From: DATNFP01 sp035606335
GTDB lineage: Bacteria; Bacteroidota; Bacteroidia; Chitinophagales; Chitinophagaceae
Reading direction: 5' to 3'
Assembly (NCBI GenBank): GCA_035606335.1
Contig: DATNFP010000173.1
Location: forward strand, 1-35,928
Length of the DNA: 35,928 nucleotides
Positions 15,713 through 24,471 of the stretch are shown in pieces. The number at the start of each line of letters is the position of its first letter. Within the stretch, counting starts at the first letter, position 1. A program made the position numbers and the translations under genes. A model generated the notes under the pieces. It saw only the letters and a list, made by a program, of their open reading frames with translations, was not told the origin of the DNA and made no database searches.

Positions 15713-16789
15713 ATGTATACCAGTGACGAGAAATATATGAAACGTGGCCTGGAATTGGCACAGCATGCCAAAGGGCATACTTCTCCCAATCCTATGGTAG
15801 GGGCAATATTGGTGTATAATGATCATGTTATTGGGGAAGGGTGGCATAAACAATACGGTGAGCCTCACGCCGAGGTTAATTGCCTGAACAGTGTTTTAGA
15901 GGAGGATAAACATCTTATATCTGAAAGCACTATGTATGTAAATCTGGAACCTTGTGCTCATTATGGCAAAACCCCGCCATGTGCTAATCGCCTGGTTGAG
16001 GAAAAAGTAAAAAAAGTTGTGATAGCTAATAAAGACCCGTTTGAAAAAGTTGGCGGCAGAGGAATCAAGATTTTACAGGAAGGTGGAGTAGAAGTGGTAA
16101 CAGGAATATTAGAAAAACAAGGTCGCTGGGTAAACAGGCGTTTTTTTTGCTTCCATGAGCAAAAGCGTCCTTATATCATACTCAAATGGGCACAAACACA
16201 GGAAGGTTACTTTGCCCCTCTGGATAAAACCCGTTTTCAGATCAGCAACAGGCATAGTCAAAGCCTTGTACATAAATGGCGGACAGAAGAAGCAGCAATA
16301 ATGGTGGGATATAATACAGCCCTGCATGATGATCCACAACTTACATCCCGTTTATGGCAAGGAAAACAACCTTTGCGAATGGTGGTAGACAGATATTTAA
16401 AACTGCCCGGATCACTTCATTTATTCGACGGTCAGGTACCGACATGGGTGTTTAATGAATTGAAGCATAAAGAAGAGCAGAATGTAAACTATAAGCAGGT
16501 AGTTTTTGATGGTTCATTCCTGATGCAAATTGCTGAATATCTCCATGAGGCAAAGATACTTTCAGTAATTATAGAAGGAGGTGCAGCTTTGCTAAATAAT
16601 TTTATCGATAAAGATTTATGGGATGAAGCAAGAGTATTTATCGGACAACCTTCTTTATTAGCAGGCATTTCGGCTCCTGTTTTAAGAAATGCTGAAAAAG
16701 CATTTCAATCGGATGTTGATTGTGATGAATTGCATGTATATACTAATCATTCTAATCCTTATGCCTATGCTCAGGGCATGGAGTTATAA
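15713..16789 (+). CDS. ribD: Bifunctional riboflavin biosynthesis deaminase/reductase
   Basis: 358 residues. The N-terminal deaminase domain (~1-145) carries the zinc site His52-Ala-Glu54 and Cys81/Cys90 in LEPCAHYGKTPPC, which deaminates the pyrimidine made from GTP by GTP cyclohydrolase II. The C-terminal domain (~150-358) is the NADPH-dependent reductase, with TSRLW and IIEGGAALLNNFI visible. Together they perform steps two and three of riboflavin synthesis in the cytosol. It is the first gene of a run with the DMT permease, yigZ and queG; the next gene starts 13 nt downstream. No other rib genes are in the window. Confidence 0.95.
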   Translation: MYTSDEKYMKRGLELAQHAKGHTSPNPMVGAILVYNDHVIGEGWHKQYGEPHAEVNCLNSVLEEDKHLISESTMYVNLEPCAHYGKTPPCANRLVEEKVKKVVIANKDPFEKVGGRGIKILQEGGVEVVTGILEKQGRWVNRRFFCFHEQKRPYIILKWAQTQEGYFAPLDKTRFQISNRHSQSLVHKWRTEEAAIMVGYNTALHDDPQLTSRLWQGKQPLRMVVDRYLKLPGSLHLFDGQVPTWVFNELKHKEEQNVNYKQVVFDGSFLMQIAEYLHEAKILSVIIEGGAALLNNFIDKDLWDEARVFIGQPSLLAGISAPVLRNAEKAFQSDVDCDELHVYTNHSNPYAYAQGMEL

Positions 16790-16802
16790 ATAAGTCTGCA
16801 GG

Positions 16803-17687
16803 ATGCTCTATTTGATCGTTACAATTTTATTGAACACAATTATCTCCGCGATATTCAAGATATTTCCTAAATACAATATTGACAATTTGCAGGCCATCGT
16901 TGCCAACTACTTTGCATGTGTGGTTATCGGTAGTTTGTTTATGGGTCACTTTCCTATAGATCATATAAGCATTACCCAGGCGTGGTTTCCGTGGTCACTA
17001 TTGATGGGAGTAGGATTTATTTCCGTGTTTAATATGTTTGCTTATTGCACAAAGGTAGATGGTATTACCACCAGCACTATTGCTAACAAATTATCATTGG
17101 TAATACCTGTTATCTTCTCAATTTTTTTGTATAGTGAGCATGCGGGAGCAATAAAGATCGCAGGTATCCTGCTTGCTTTTCCTGCTGTTTATCTCACAAG
17201 CAGAGTAAAAGGCACTGACAACAAAGCGCAAAGCCTGCTTTGGCCAACGTTACTTTTTATAGGCAGTGGGTTGCTTGATACGTTAACAAAATATTCCGAA
17301 CATAACTTTCTGCCCACTCAGGATGTGCAGGCAACTTTTACAGTACATGTTTTTGCATCTGCTGCCCTTATCGGGGTAATTGTTGTTACCACTCTTGTTG
17401 CTACAAATAGAATTAAATTGCATTGGCGCAATATAATAGCGGGTATCTGTCTTGCGATCCCCAATTTCTTCTCCATATACTATTTTATAAGGATGCTAAA
17501 TAGCGATTTCTTACAAAGTTCGGCTGCGATACCTGTAAATAACATAGGCATTCTTGTGGCTTCATCGCTTATGGCTATTTTCTTTTTCAGGGAAAAGGTT
17601 ACATCATATAGAGTTATAGGCTTGTTGTTATCTGTAGTTTCTATTCTATTGATCGCATTTGCAGATATACATGGAAGAGGATTATAA
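16803..17687 (+). CDS. DMT-superfamily (EamA-like) inner-membrane transporter
   Basis: 294 residues with about ten hydrophobic helices arranged as two five-helix halves, the layout of drug/metabolite transporters. An early TM1 (MLYLIVTILLNTIISAIFKIF) and a final helix pair (VIGLLLSVVSILLIAF) frame the repeat. The substrate is unknown. It sits 13 nt after ribD and its 3' end overlaps the yigZ start by 17 nt, so it belongs to the same operon. Export or import of a riboflavin-related metabolite is conceivable from context only. Confidence 0.82.
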   Translation: MLYLIVTILLNTIISAIFKIFPKYNIDNLQAIVANYFACVVIGSLFMGHFPIDHISITQAWFPWSLLMGVGFISVFNMFAYCTKVDGITTSTIANKLSLVIPVIFSIFLYSEHAGAIKIAGILLAFPAVYLTSRVKGTDNKAQSLLWPTLLFIGSGLLDTLTKYSEHNFLPTQDVQATFTVHVFASAALIGVIVVTTLVATNRIKLHWRNIIAGICLAIPNFFSIYYFIRMLNSDFLQSSAAIPVNNIGILVASSLMAIFFFREKVTSYRVIGLLLSVVSILLIAFADIHGRGL

Positions 17688-18288
17688 ATATAAAACATTA
17701 GCATCCGCCACTACTGCGGAGTATAAAGACCGTGGCAGTAGGTTTCTTGCTTATTCGTACCCCATATTCACTGTAAAAGAAGTGAAAGAAAAATTGCAGG
17801 AATTAAAGAAAGAGCATCCCAGGGCGGCACACTACTGCTTTGCATATCGTCTGGGTAACGATGGAACACAATTTAGAGCAAATGATGATGGTGAGCCTTC
17901 GGGCACAGCCGGTAAACCAATTTTAGGACAAATAGATAGCGCGGGTTTAACAAATGTATTAGTAGTGGTTGTTCGTTATTTTGGCGGTACTTTATTGGGC
18001 GTACCGGGCTTAATAAACGCATATAAAACTGTATCAGCACAGGCATTGCAGGCAGTTGCAGTAATCGAGAAATGGATAGAAGATAAATTTGAGATCACAT
18101 TCGATTATCCCGTAATGAGTGAGGTGTTGTATTTGCTCAAACAAAGCGAAGCGACAATTTATCAGCAGGATCTACAGTTGTTTTGTAACATAAAAGCAGG
18201 CATTCCGCACAAACATGCCAAAGAATATCTGGAAAGACTTTCCGAAATTCGTGGTGTAAAAATCACTCCTCTCAAGGATGAAGTTTAA
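17671..18288 (+). CDS. yigZ: YigZ/IMPACT family protein
   Basis: 205 residues from the ATG at 17671, which lies inside the last codons of the DMT gene; an in-frame TTG 12 nt earlier is possible but less likely. The UPF0029 N-terminal domain shows the conserved DDGEPSGTAGKPIL and VVRYFGGTLLGVPGLI blocks, followed by a C-terminal DUF1949-like ferredoxin-fold domain (~135-205). Eukaryotic IMPACT relatives regulate Gcn2-dependent translation control; the bacterial role is unsettled. It is translationally coupled to the DMT gene and followed by queG 12 nt later. Confidence 0.93.
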   Translation: MEEDYKYKTLASATTAEYKDRGSRFLAYSYPIFTVKEVKEKLQELKKEHPRAAHYCFAYRLGNDGTQFRANDDGEPSGTAGKPILGQIDSAGLTNVLVVVVRYFGGTLLGVPGLINAYKTVSAQALQAVAVIEKWIEDKFEITFDYPVMSEVLYLLKQSEATIYQQDLQLFCNIKAGIPHKHAKEYLERLSEIRGVKITPLKDEV

Positions 18289-18300
18289 GGAGAACAGAAT

Positions 18301-19233
18301 TTGCAGGCGACAGAAAAAAATAAGCAATTAATAAAACAGGAAGCATCCAGGTTGGGTTTTGATGCCTGTGGTATTGCCATGGCCACACATCTCGATGATG
18401 ATGCGCGCCGCCTGGAAAGTTGGCTTAATAAAGGTCTCCAGGGTACTATGTCTTACATGGAACGATATTTTGATCTGCGTATCGATCCAAGAAATCTTGT
18501 ACCGGGAGCTAAGTCTGTAATAACGCTATTGCTTAATTATTATCCTGGAAAACAGCAGCAACCCGGTGCTCCCAAAATAGCAAAATACGCATGGGGCATA
18601 GATTATCATTTTGTAATAAAAGACAAACTACAGGAGTTGTTATTTTTTATTAAAACAAATATTGGCGAAGTAAATGGTCGGGGCTTTGTTGATAGCGCAC
18701 CTGTGTTGGAACGTACCTGGGCGGTGCGAAGTGGTCTTGGTTGGGTAGGGAAAAACGGCAATGTCCTTACACGCCATTCCGGTTCATTCTTCTTTATTGC
18801 CACATTAATTACAGACCTTGAGTTGGCGCCAGATGCGCCTTTTGCAACAGATTATTGTGGCACATGCACCCGTTGTATAGATGCATGTCCCACTGAGGCT
18901 ATTATTTCGCCTACCGAAATAAACGCTAATAAATGTATCTCTTATCTTACCATAGAGCTAAAAGAGGCTATGATCCCATCCGAATTGAATAGTAAGATGG
19001 ACAACTGGATGTTTGGTTGCGATGTTTGCCAGGATGTATGTCCATGGAATCGTTTTTCAAAACCGAATAATAAAGATGCCTTTATCCCGATACCTGAAAT
19101 ACTAAACCTTTCTTTACAGGAATGGGAAATGATGACAGAAGAAACTTTTCGCAAAATATTTAAAAACTCTCCGCTAAAAAGATCTAAGTGGCAGGGAATA
19201 CAAAGAAATATAAGGGCAATTAAAAAAGATTAG
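18301..19233 (+). CDS. queG: Epoxyqueuosine reductase
   Basis: 310 residues. It reduces epoxyqueuosine to queuosine in tRNA using cobalamin and two [4Fe-4S] clusters. Ligands are complete: C186-x2-C189-x2-C192-x3-C196, C212, and C240-x2-C243-x3-C247 in CDVCQDVCPWN. The catalytic Asp131 lies in DSAPVLER. Translation appears to start at TTG (18301), preceded by AAGGAG 7-8 nt upstream, one of the few Shine-Dalgarno-like sites here. The first downstream ATG would delete the conserved GFDACGIA segment. It is last in the ribD-DMT-yigZ-queG operon, and its stop overlaps the convergent pcm stop by 3 bases. Confidence 0.95.
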   Translation: MQATEKNKQLIKQEASRLGFDACGIAMATHLDDDARRLESWLNKGLQGTMSYMERYFDLRIDPRNLVPGAKSVITLLLNYYPGKQQQPGAPKIAKYAWGIDYHFVIKDKLQELLFFIKTNIGEVNGRGFVDSAPVLERTWAVRSGLGWVGKNGNVLTRHSGSFFFIATLITDLELAPDAPFATDYCGTCTRCIDACPTEAIISPTEINANKCISYLTIELKEAMIPSELNSKMDNWMFGCDVCQDVCPWNRFSKPNNKDAFIPIPEILNLSLQEWEMMTEETFRKIFKNSPLKRSKWQGIQRNIRAIKKD

Positions 19234-19904
19234 GCCTGTGTATTGTTCTTGCCGGTGAGCATAGGAACAAATACAAAATCGCCCATTTCTTCTTCCGTTA
19301 CTTTTCCTTCTTTATCTTTTGTGATCCGAAGCATTTTTTGTCCGCCTTCTTCTCCCACGGGTATTATCATAATGCCGCCGGGTTTTAATTGTTCAACAAG
19401 CTTTGGTGGAACAAGTGGGGCAGCAGCGGTCACAATTACTTTATCAAAGGGGGCGAAAGATGGTAATCCTTCATACCCGTCACCAAAAAAGCGCTTTATA
19501 TTGGGATAATTTTTTAGGAAAAAAAACTGGCTGACAAAATCATACAATGCCTTTTGGCGCTCTATGGTAAAGACCATTGCACCTAACTCTGCAAGCACAC
19601 ACGCCTGGTAAGCGCTGCCGGTCCCTATCTCTAATATTTTATCAAACTTTTTTACTTCAAGCAACTGTGTTTGGTACGCAACAGTATATGGTTGAGAAAT
19701 AGTTTGCCCAGCTGAGATTGGGAAAGCCCTGTCTTCATAGGATTGGCGCTCAAATGCAGGATCGAGAAAAAAATGGCGGGGAATAGTTCCTATGGCTGCA
19801 AGCACTCGCTCATCTTTTATTCCTTTTTCACGTAGTGCCTGAATCAATTGTTTCCTTAATCCTTTATGCAAATAATTATCGTCTTTCGGCTTGCTGTGCA
19901 GCAT
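19230..19904 (-). CDS. pcm: Protein-L-isoaspartate O-methyltransferase
   Basis: 224 residues from the ATG at 19904. The frame is open further upstream, but that would add ~31 hydrophobic, unconserved residues that overlap the preceding gene. It methylates L-isoaspartyl residues in aged proteins with S-adenosylmethionine to start their repair. Visible motifs: IPRHFF (41-46), AGQTISQPYTVA (65-76) and the SAM-binding LEIGTGSAYQ (91-100), all standard for PCMT. It lies 55 nt downstream of the DUF5683-like gene on the same strand. Confidence 0.95.
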   Translation of the reverse strand: MLHSKPKDDNYLHKGLRKQLIQALREKGIKDERVLAAIGTIPRHFFLDPAFERQSYEDRAFPISAGQTISQPYTVAYQTQLLEVKKFDKILEIGTGSAYQACVLAELGAMVFTIERQKALYDFVSQFFFLKNYPNIKRFFGDGYEGLPSFAPFDKVIVTAAAPLVPPKLVEQLKPGGIMIIPVGEEGGQKMLRITKDKEGKVTEEEMGDFVFVPMLTGKNNTQA

Positions 19905-19959
19905 ATAGCAAAGGTAAGGCAGCGGATGTAAATAAAAGTTAGAAAATAAAATGAAATAA

Positions 19960-20628
19960 TTACTTGAAATTGAATACAAGACCCACGCCTGCACCATTAG
20001 GGAAAGCCACAGGCTGCATTCTCATAGAAATATCTCTTGATACGTCAAAATCGTGCAGATATGCAAATGTAACGGCATCGAGTACCTGTGCAATATAGCC
20101 GATGCCTGCGATCAATACTGTCAAATCCAGCCATTGCTGATACTGATTCTGTAATGTATTAAGATTGTCTTTTGTATAGATATTGGTATACTTGTCTATT
20201 ACATAAGGGTTACTGATACGTGCTATATAAGCAGCATGATAGTCCTGATAATTATGCAAATTGTTTTCAAAGAAATATCCTGCCACAGCTATCCCTGCAT
20301 ACACAAGCGGCACCTTCCAATACTGTCTGTTATAAAGCTGTCCCATTCCCGGCAAAATAGCTGAATACATGCCGGCTTTTTTAGGGTTTGGTTGAAAATG
20401 TCCTTTAGTAGTCGTTGCCCCAACAGTATCGTTAGTTACCATGTTTGCTTTTCTCTGTGCAGACAATGAATCTATTTTCGCATTACTCGAAGCATTTGTA
20501 GTGCTATCAGGAAATATATGTTTCATTGAAGTGTCAGGAACTGCCTGCGCTATTCCTTGCAAAGAAAAAAAGATTATGCTTACAGTAAGCAGCAAAAAGA
20601 AAAAGGAGTATGGGGTCTTGCCAGTCAA
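19960..20628 (-). CDS. DUF5683-like membrane/envelope protein
   Basis: 222 residues starting at TTG (20628); no in-frame ATG exists before residue 35, and a good signal peptide begins here (hydrophobic FFFLLLTVSIIFF, cleavage near QA at 28-29). A low-complexity linker (~30-78) precedes NPKKAGMYSAILPGMGQLYN (81-100), a block typical of the Bacteroidota DUF5683 family, which contains two membrane-like helices (~103-121 and ~163-185). The function is unknown; genomic neighbours in this phylum often include envelope or cell-division genes (recalled, not searched). Confidence 0.8.
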   Translation of the reverse strand: MTGKTPYSFFFLLLTVSIIFFSLQGIAQAVPDTSMKHIFPDSTTNASSNAKIDSLSAQRKANMVTNDTVGATTTKGHFQPNPKKAGMYSAILPGMGQLYNRQYWKVPLVYAGIAVAGYFFENNLHNYQDYHAAYIARISNPYVIDKYTNIYTKDNLNTLQNQYQQWLDLTVLIAGIGYIAQVLDAVTFAYLHDFDVSRDISMRMQPVAFPNGAGVGLVFNFK

Positions 20629-20650
20629 AGTATGTGCTCTAAAATAATTC

Positions 20651-20658
20651 CAAATTTA
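20651..20658 (-). promoter_or_regulatory. Candidate -7 element for the DUF5683-like gene
   Basis: The minus strand reads TAAATTTG, matching TAnnTTTG, 22 nt before the TTG start. No clear -33 element. It also supports the TTG start, since little room is left for an upstream one. Confidence 0.4.
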
Positions 20659-20695
20659 CTTGAAACACCGAACATTTATCCATTTGCTATAAAGA

Positions 20696-20721
20696 AAAGT
20701 CCTGCCATTGAGCAGGACTTT
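20696..20721. terminator. Intrinsic terminator downstream of prc
   Basis: A 10-bp stem, AAAGTCCTGC / GCAGGACTTT, with a 6-nt loop. On the minus strand it follows the prc stop by ~23 nt and ends in a T-rich run, separating prc from the DUF5683-like gene. Confidence 0.8.
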
Positions 20722-20744
20722 ATATTAGTATTTGCTTTATTCTT

Positions 20745-22949
20745 TTAATAGGCCACTTTGCCTGAATTAACATTCATACTCTGCTTAGTCATATCGTCCA
20801 CAATATTTACTGTTTCAGATATATATATGTCTTTCTTGAGATTCGTTAGCCATTCCTTATTTTTTGCTATGGAAGTGCTGTCCAGGTCAATAGTTTTCAT
20901 GTCTTCTTTAGGATTAGTAAATTCAAGAGGCGTTGTTTTCTTTTGCAATTCCTCCAGCTTTTTATTGGTGGCATTTGCATCATCCAATTGTTTCTCATAA
21001 GTGTTCAGATTCAATGAATAGTTATTGTCTTCTTCCATTTTTTTCAGGCGTTGAGCGCTTTCTGTCACAAGCTGGAATGTGGGGTTTGGTGCTACTCTGC
21101 TATTGCTTAATCCCGCAAGTTCGGCTACATTAACCGGGTTACTTACAGGTTTGTAATTAGCGGGAGCTATTTCATCCCATTTCAGTGCAGCCTTGTCATG
21201 GCGTTCGCCTTCATCTACATATTGATATGCATCAGGAAGGTAAATGTCTGGTGTTACACCTTTTAGCTGTGTTGAGCCGCCATTGATACGATAGAATTTT
21301 TGCACAGTTATTTTCAAAGCTCCGAGGGAATTTGCAGCAGTTGTACTTCCATCTCCTGACGAAGCCGTAGAGCCTGATTGCATGCGCATACGTGTAATTG
21401 GGTCTACAAATTCATCCAACGGTATTACTTTTTGTACAGTGCCCTTACCATAAGTAGTTGTTCCTACTATCACAGCTCGCTTATAGTCCTGCAAAGCCGC
21501 AGCCATAATTTCAGAGGCGGATGCGCTGTTTTGGTTTACCATTACAGCCATAGGGCCATCATACAATTCCGACTTGTCATCACGCAGCGTCATTGGTGCT
21601 GCATCACTGCTTTTCACTTGCACAACTGGGCCGGGCCCTACAAATATGCCTGCCATATCAACCACATCGCTAAGTGAGCCACCACCATTGTTTCGTAGGT
21701 CAAGGATTATACCTTTTACTCCTGCAGCCTTCAGTTTTATAACTTCTTTGGCTACATCTTCAGAGCAACGACGGCCATTTATATGTTGAAAGTCTGAATA
21801 AAACTCTGGTAAATATATATAACCTATTGGACCACTCTTACTGCTGATAATTGCTGATTTGGCAAATACTGCGTCCAGCATTACAGCACCCCTAATGATT
21901 GGGATTACTTTAGTTGAACCACTCACTTGTTTTACAGTCAGGCGAACTTCAGTGCCTTTCTTACCACGTATCAATTGCACTACGTCATCAATATCATATC
22001 CCTGCACATCCACTGGTTCGGCTGGACCTTGTGCTACTTTCATAATTTCATCGCCGGCTTTTAGTTCGCCTTGTTTCCAGCATGGACTACCGGTAATTAT
22101 TTGCTCTATTTTTATTTTACCTGCGTCTTCACGTAGCTGGGCGCCAATACCAAAGAATGTTCCTGACATCGTTTCGTCAAATCTTTCCTGGTCTTTTGGA
22201 GGAAAATAATCGGTGTGAGGATCTTCGCTGTTAGTTATTGCATTTATAAAGATGGCAAACCTGTCAGATTCCTTTATTTTATGCAGGCGTTTGAAATAGT
22301 ATTCCTGGTTTTTGCGAATATCTTCCCTTGCCTGGGCTTCAAGTTCCGCATCTGTTTTAGGCTTTTCTGTACTAGCAGTCTTACCGTCAGATTTTTTACT
22401 GTCCTGGGCTTTTTTAAGGTCTACATATTTAGCCAACACACGATATTTCATATACTCTCTCCAGCGTGTTTTCAGATCATTATCGTCTGCAGCGTAGTCT
22501 ATTTTATCGCCATTGAGTTGAATAGAATCGTTCTCATTAAAGTTGAATGGTGTTTGTAATGCTTCTTTATAATAATTTTCAGCATCATCAAGGCGTTTGG
22601 TAAACAGGCCATTCAGTTTGTCATAAAATTCAATAGATCCGCTATTTATTTCGTCATCTATCTGAAATTCATATTTGCTTAGCTGGGCGATATCCTGTTT
22701 GGTGAAAAATTTCTTTTCATAGTCCAGCTCATCTAATATTTTGTGGTAAACTCTGTCAGAAAAAGAATCATTTATATCACGGGGGGAATAATGTCCTTCT
22801 TTTATAGCCTTCATTACCGTTTCCATAACTAAAACCTTTCTGGAATCATCTCCATTATCGTTACCACCATAAGTAAAGGAAAAAAAGGCGCCCAAGGCAC
22901 CCAAAATTAATAGCGGTATAAGGATCTTGTTCTTCATGAATCGCAACAT
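20745..22949 (-). CDS. prc: Carboxy-terminal (tail-specific) processing protease, S41 family
   Basis: 734 residues, matching long Prc/Tsp rather than short CtpA. An N-terminal signal or anchor (~6-28) is followed by a helical N-terminal domain (~35-255), a PDZ domain (~260-345, FFGIGAQLRED through VRLTVKQ), and the S41 protease core. The latter has ILDLRNNGGG (415-424), SASASEI with the likely catalytic Ser477, and YGKGTVQ with general-base Lys502. A helical C-terminal domain (~590-734) follows. It degrades proteins with apolar C-termini in the periplasm. ATG at 22949 is chosen; a second ATG four codons later is equally possible. Confidence 0.94.
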   Translation of the reverse strand: MLRFMKNKILIPLLILGALGAFFSFTYGGNDNGDDSRKVLVMETVMKAIKEGHYSPRDINDSFSDRVYHKILDELDYEKKFFTKQDIAQLSKYEFQIDDEINSGSIEFYDKLNGLFTKRLDDAENYYKEALQTPFNFNENDSIQLNGDKIDYAADDNDLKTRWREYMKYRVLAKYVDLKKAQDSKKSDGKTASTEKPKTDAELEAQAREDIRKNQEYYFKRLHKIKESDRFAIFINAITNSEDPHTDYFPPKDQERFDETMSGTFFGIGAQLREDAGKIKIEQIITGSPCWKQGELKAGDEIMKVAQGPAEPVDVQGYDIDDVVQLIRGKKGTEVRLTVKQVSGSTKVIPIIRGAVMLDAVFAKSAIISSKSGPIGYIYLPEFYSDFQHINGRRCSEDVAKEVIKLKAAGVKGIILDLRNNGGGSLSDVVDMAGIFVGPGPVVQVKSSDAAPMTLRDDKSELYDGPMAVMVNQNSASASEIMAAALQDYKRAVIVGTTTYGKGTVQKVIPLDEFVDPITRMRMQSGSTASSGDGSTTAANSLGALKITVQKFYRINGGSTQLKGVTPDIYLPDAYQYVDEGERHDKAALKWDEIAPANYKPVSNPVNVAELAGLSNSRVAPNPTFQLVTESAQRLKKMEEDNNYSLNLNTYEKQLDDANATNKKLEELQKKTTPLEFTNPKEDMKTIDLDSTSIAKNKEWLTNLKKDIYISETVNIVDDMTKQSMNVNSGKVAY

Positions 22950-22973
22950 AATCTAATAATTGATAAATTCTAA

Positions 22974-22981
22974 CAAATGTA
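22974..22981 (-). promoter_or_regulatory. Candidate -7 element for prc
   Basis: The minus strand reads TACATTTG, a full match to TAnnTTTG, 24 nt before the prc ATG. The -33 region is T-rich (GTTTT) without TTG. Confidence 0.45.
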
Positions 22982-23084
22982 AAGTTTTTGCTGTTAATAA
23001 AACGCTAATCAAAAAGCGTACTAAACGTTAAAAAGAGGGGATTTTTTAGTAACGAAAATCGTAATTTGCACATTATTTTACATA

Positions 23085-23828
23085 ATGCAAACGATACATT
23101 TCAGTGATTTGGGCGAAATAGAATATGGCGTTGCCTGGCAGGAACAGGAAAGCTTATTGCAGCAAAATCTGAATGTAAAATCTGCATGGCATGGCACTCC
23201 TGAATCCGAACGTCCCCTGGTTATAGGAACCACTAATTATTTATTGTTATGCAAACATCCACATGTCTACACTTTGGGTAAAAGTGGACACATTGAGAAT
23301 CTGCTTGTAAATGATGCCAGGCTAAAAGAACTGAATGTTTCTTTTTACAAGACCAACAGGGGAGGAGATATTACTTATCATGGTCCTGGCCAGATCGTAG
23401 GCTACCCGATATTAGATTTGGAATTGTTTTTTACTGATCTCGGTAAGTATATGAGAAGTCTGGAAGAGGTAATTATTCGTACATTATCTTTTTATGGTAT
23501 CAAGGGTGACAGGCTACCAGGAGCGACCGGCGTATGGTTAGATCCCAATGTTCCGGGAAAGGCCAGGAAGATATGCGCTATGGGTGTACGTTGCAGCAGG
23601 TGGGTGACAATGCATGGATTTGCTTTGAATGTTAACACAGATTTAAAGTATTTTGACTATATTGTACCTTGTGGAATTGGTGATAAAAGCGTTACTTCAA
23701 TAGAAAAAGAGCTTGGCAGAAAAGTGAATGAAGAAGAAATAAAAGTATTATTGAGAAGCGAATTTGAAAATGTATTTAAAGCACACATTGTGCATGCAAC
23801 TATAGAGAAAGAGGTATTGAATAATTAA
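23085..23828 (+). CDS. lipB: Lipoyl(octanoyl) transferase
   Basis: 247 residues. It transfers octanoate from acyl carrier protein to the lipoyl domains of 2-oxoacid dehydrogenases and the glycine cleavage system. Family signatures: RGGDITYHGPGQ (92-103), the catalytic Lys162 in RKICAMGVRCSRW, HGFALNVN (177-184) and the catalytic Cys196 in VPCGI. The lipoamide dehydrogenase gene lies ~4 kb downstream, so both ends of lipoate use are in the window. It is followed 19 nt later by a membrane-protein gene. Confidence 0.95.
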   Translation: MQTIHFSDLGEIEYGVAWQEQESLLQQNLNVKSAWHGTPESERPLVIGTTNYLLLCKHPHVYTLGKSGHIENLLVNDARLKELNVSFYKTNRGGDITYHGPGQIVGYPILDLELFFTDLGKYMRSLEEVIIRTLSFYGIKGDRLPGATGVWLDPNVPGKARKICAMGVRCSRWVTMHGFALNVNTDLKYFDYIVPCGIGDKSVTSIEKELGRKVNEEEIKVLLRSEFENVFKAHIVHATIEKEVLNN

Positions 23829-23847
23829 GCATCTTTCGATATTTGTT

Positions 23848-24471
23848 ATGAAAAAAGATATTACCTACCATTGGGGTGAAGATCACCTGATGATTACCCT
23901 TGGAAATAGGATACAACCACGGATACGTGTACTATTCTGTGCGGAATTTCTTTTTACTACAGGGATGGCAACTATTTTTCTGTTGCAATCTTTCCCATTG
24001 TCGTCACATTTCATCCATTGGATAGCTGCATTAGGCGCTGCAGTTATTTACTTGCTTGCATCTTACCGTTTCCTGGCGCGCATGTATTTTCATGAGAAAG
24101 TAGTGCTCGATAAAGATGGTCTGACCATCATCCGGAAAACCCCTTTCGTACAACATCGCAGACAATATGATTGGCGGGGAATAGGGCCGCTCCACTATGC
24201 AGGAAAAAAACCGAAAAGCGATCATACTTTAAAAGGAGGGTGCTTTGATTATTTTGGTTTCGAAACACATGAATATCTGATACAAAGTCTTCATCACGAA
24301 GGCAATCTGTCTTTTACTTATGGCAGTTGCGTTGTGCATTTTGCCCGTGGGATTTACTCATGGGATGCAGAGGAGATGGTTCATATCATGAGGCTGTTTA
24401 CCGGTCCGATGCTTCGTCTTGGCCCTGAATGGGAACGTATGCTTCAGGAACATGAGATAGATGAAAACTAA
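23848..24471 (+). CDS. Two-helix membrane protein of unknown function
   Basis: 207 residues. Two hydrophobic helices (~27-47 and ~55-75) form an N-terminal hairpin, followed by a ~130-residue soluble domain with alternating strands (EKVVLDKDGLTIIRKTPF). That arrangement resembles PH-like bacterial membrane proteins. It starts 19 nt after lipB and is probably co-transcribed with it. Its stop codon abuts that of the convergent gene with no spacer. No motif gives a function. Confidence 0.6.
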   Translation: MKKDITYHWGEDHLMITLGNRIQPRIRVLFCAEFLFTTGMATIFLLQSFPLSSHFIHWIAALGAAVIYLLASYRFLARMYFHEKVVLDKDGLTIIRKTPFVQHRRQYDWRGIGPLHYAGKKPKSDHTLKGGCFDYFGFETHEYLIQSLHHEGNLSFTYGSCVVHFARGIYSWDAEEMVHIMRLFTGPMLRLGPEWERMLQEHEIDEN

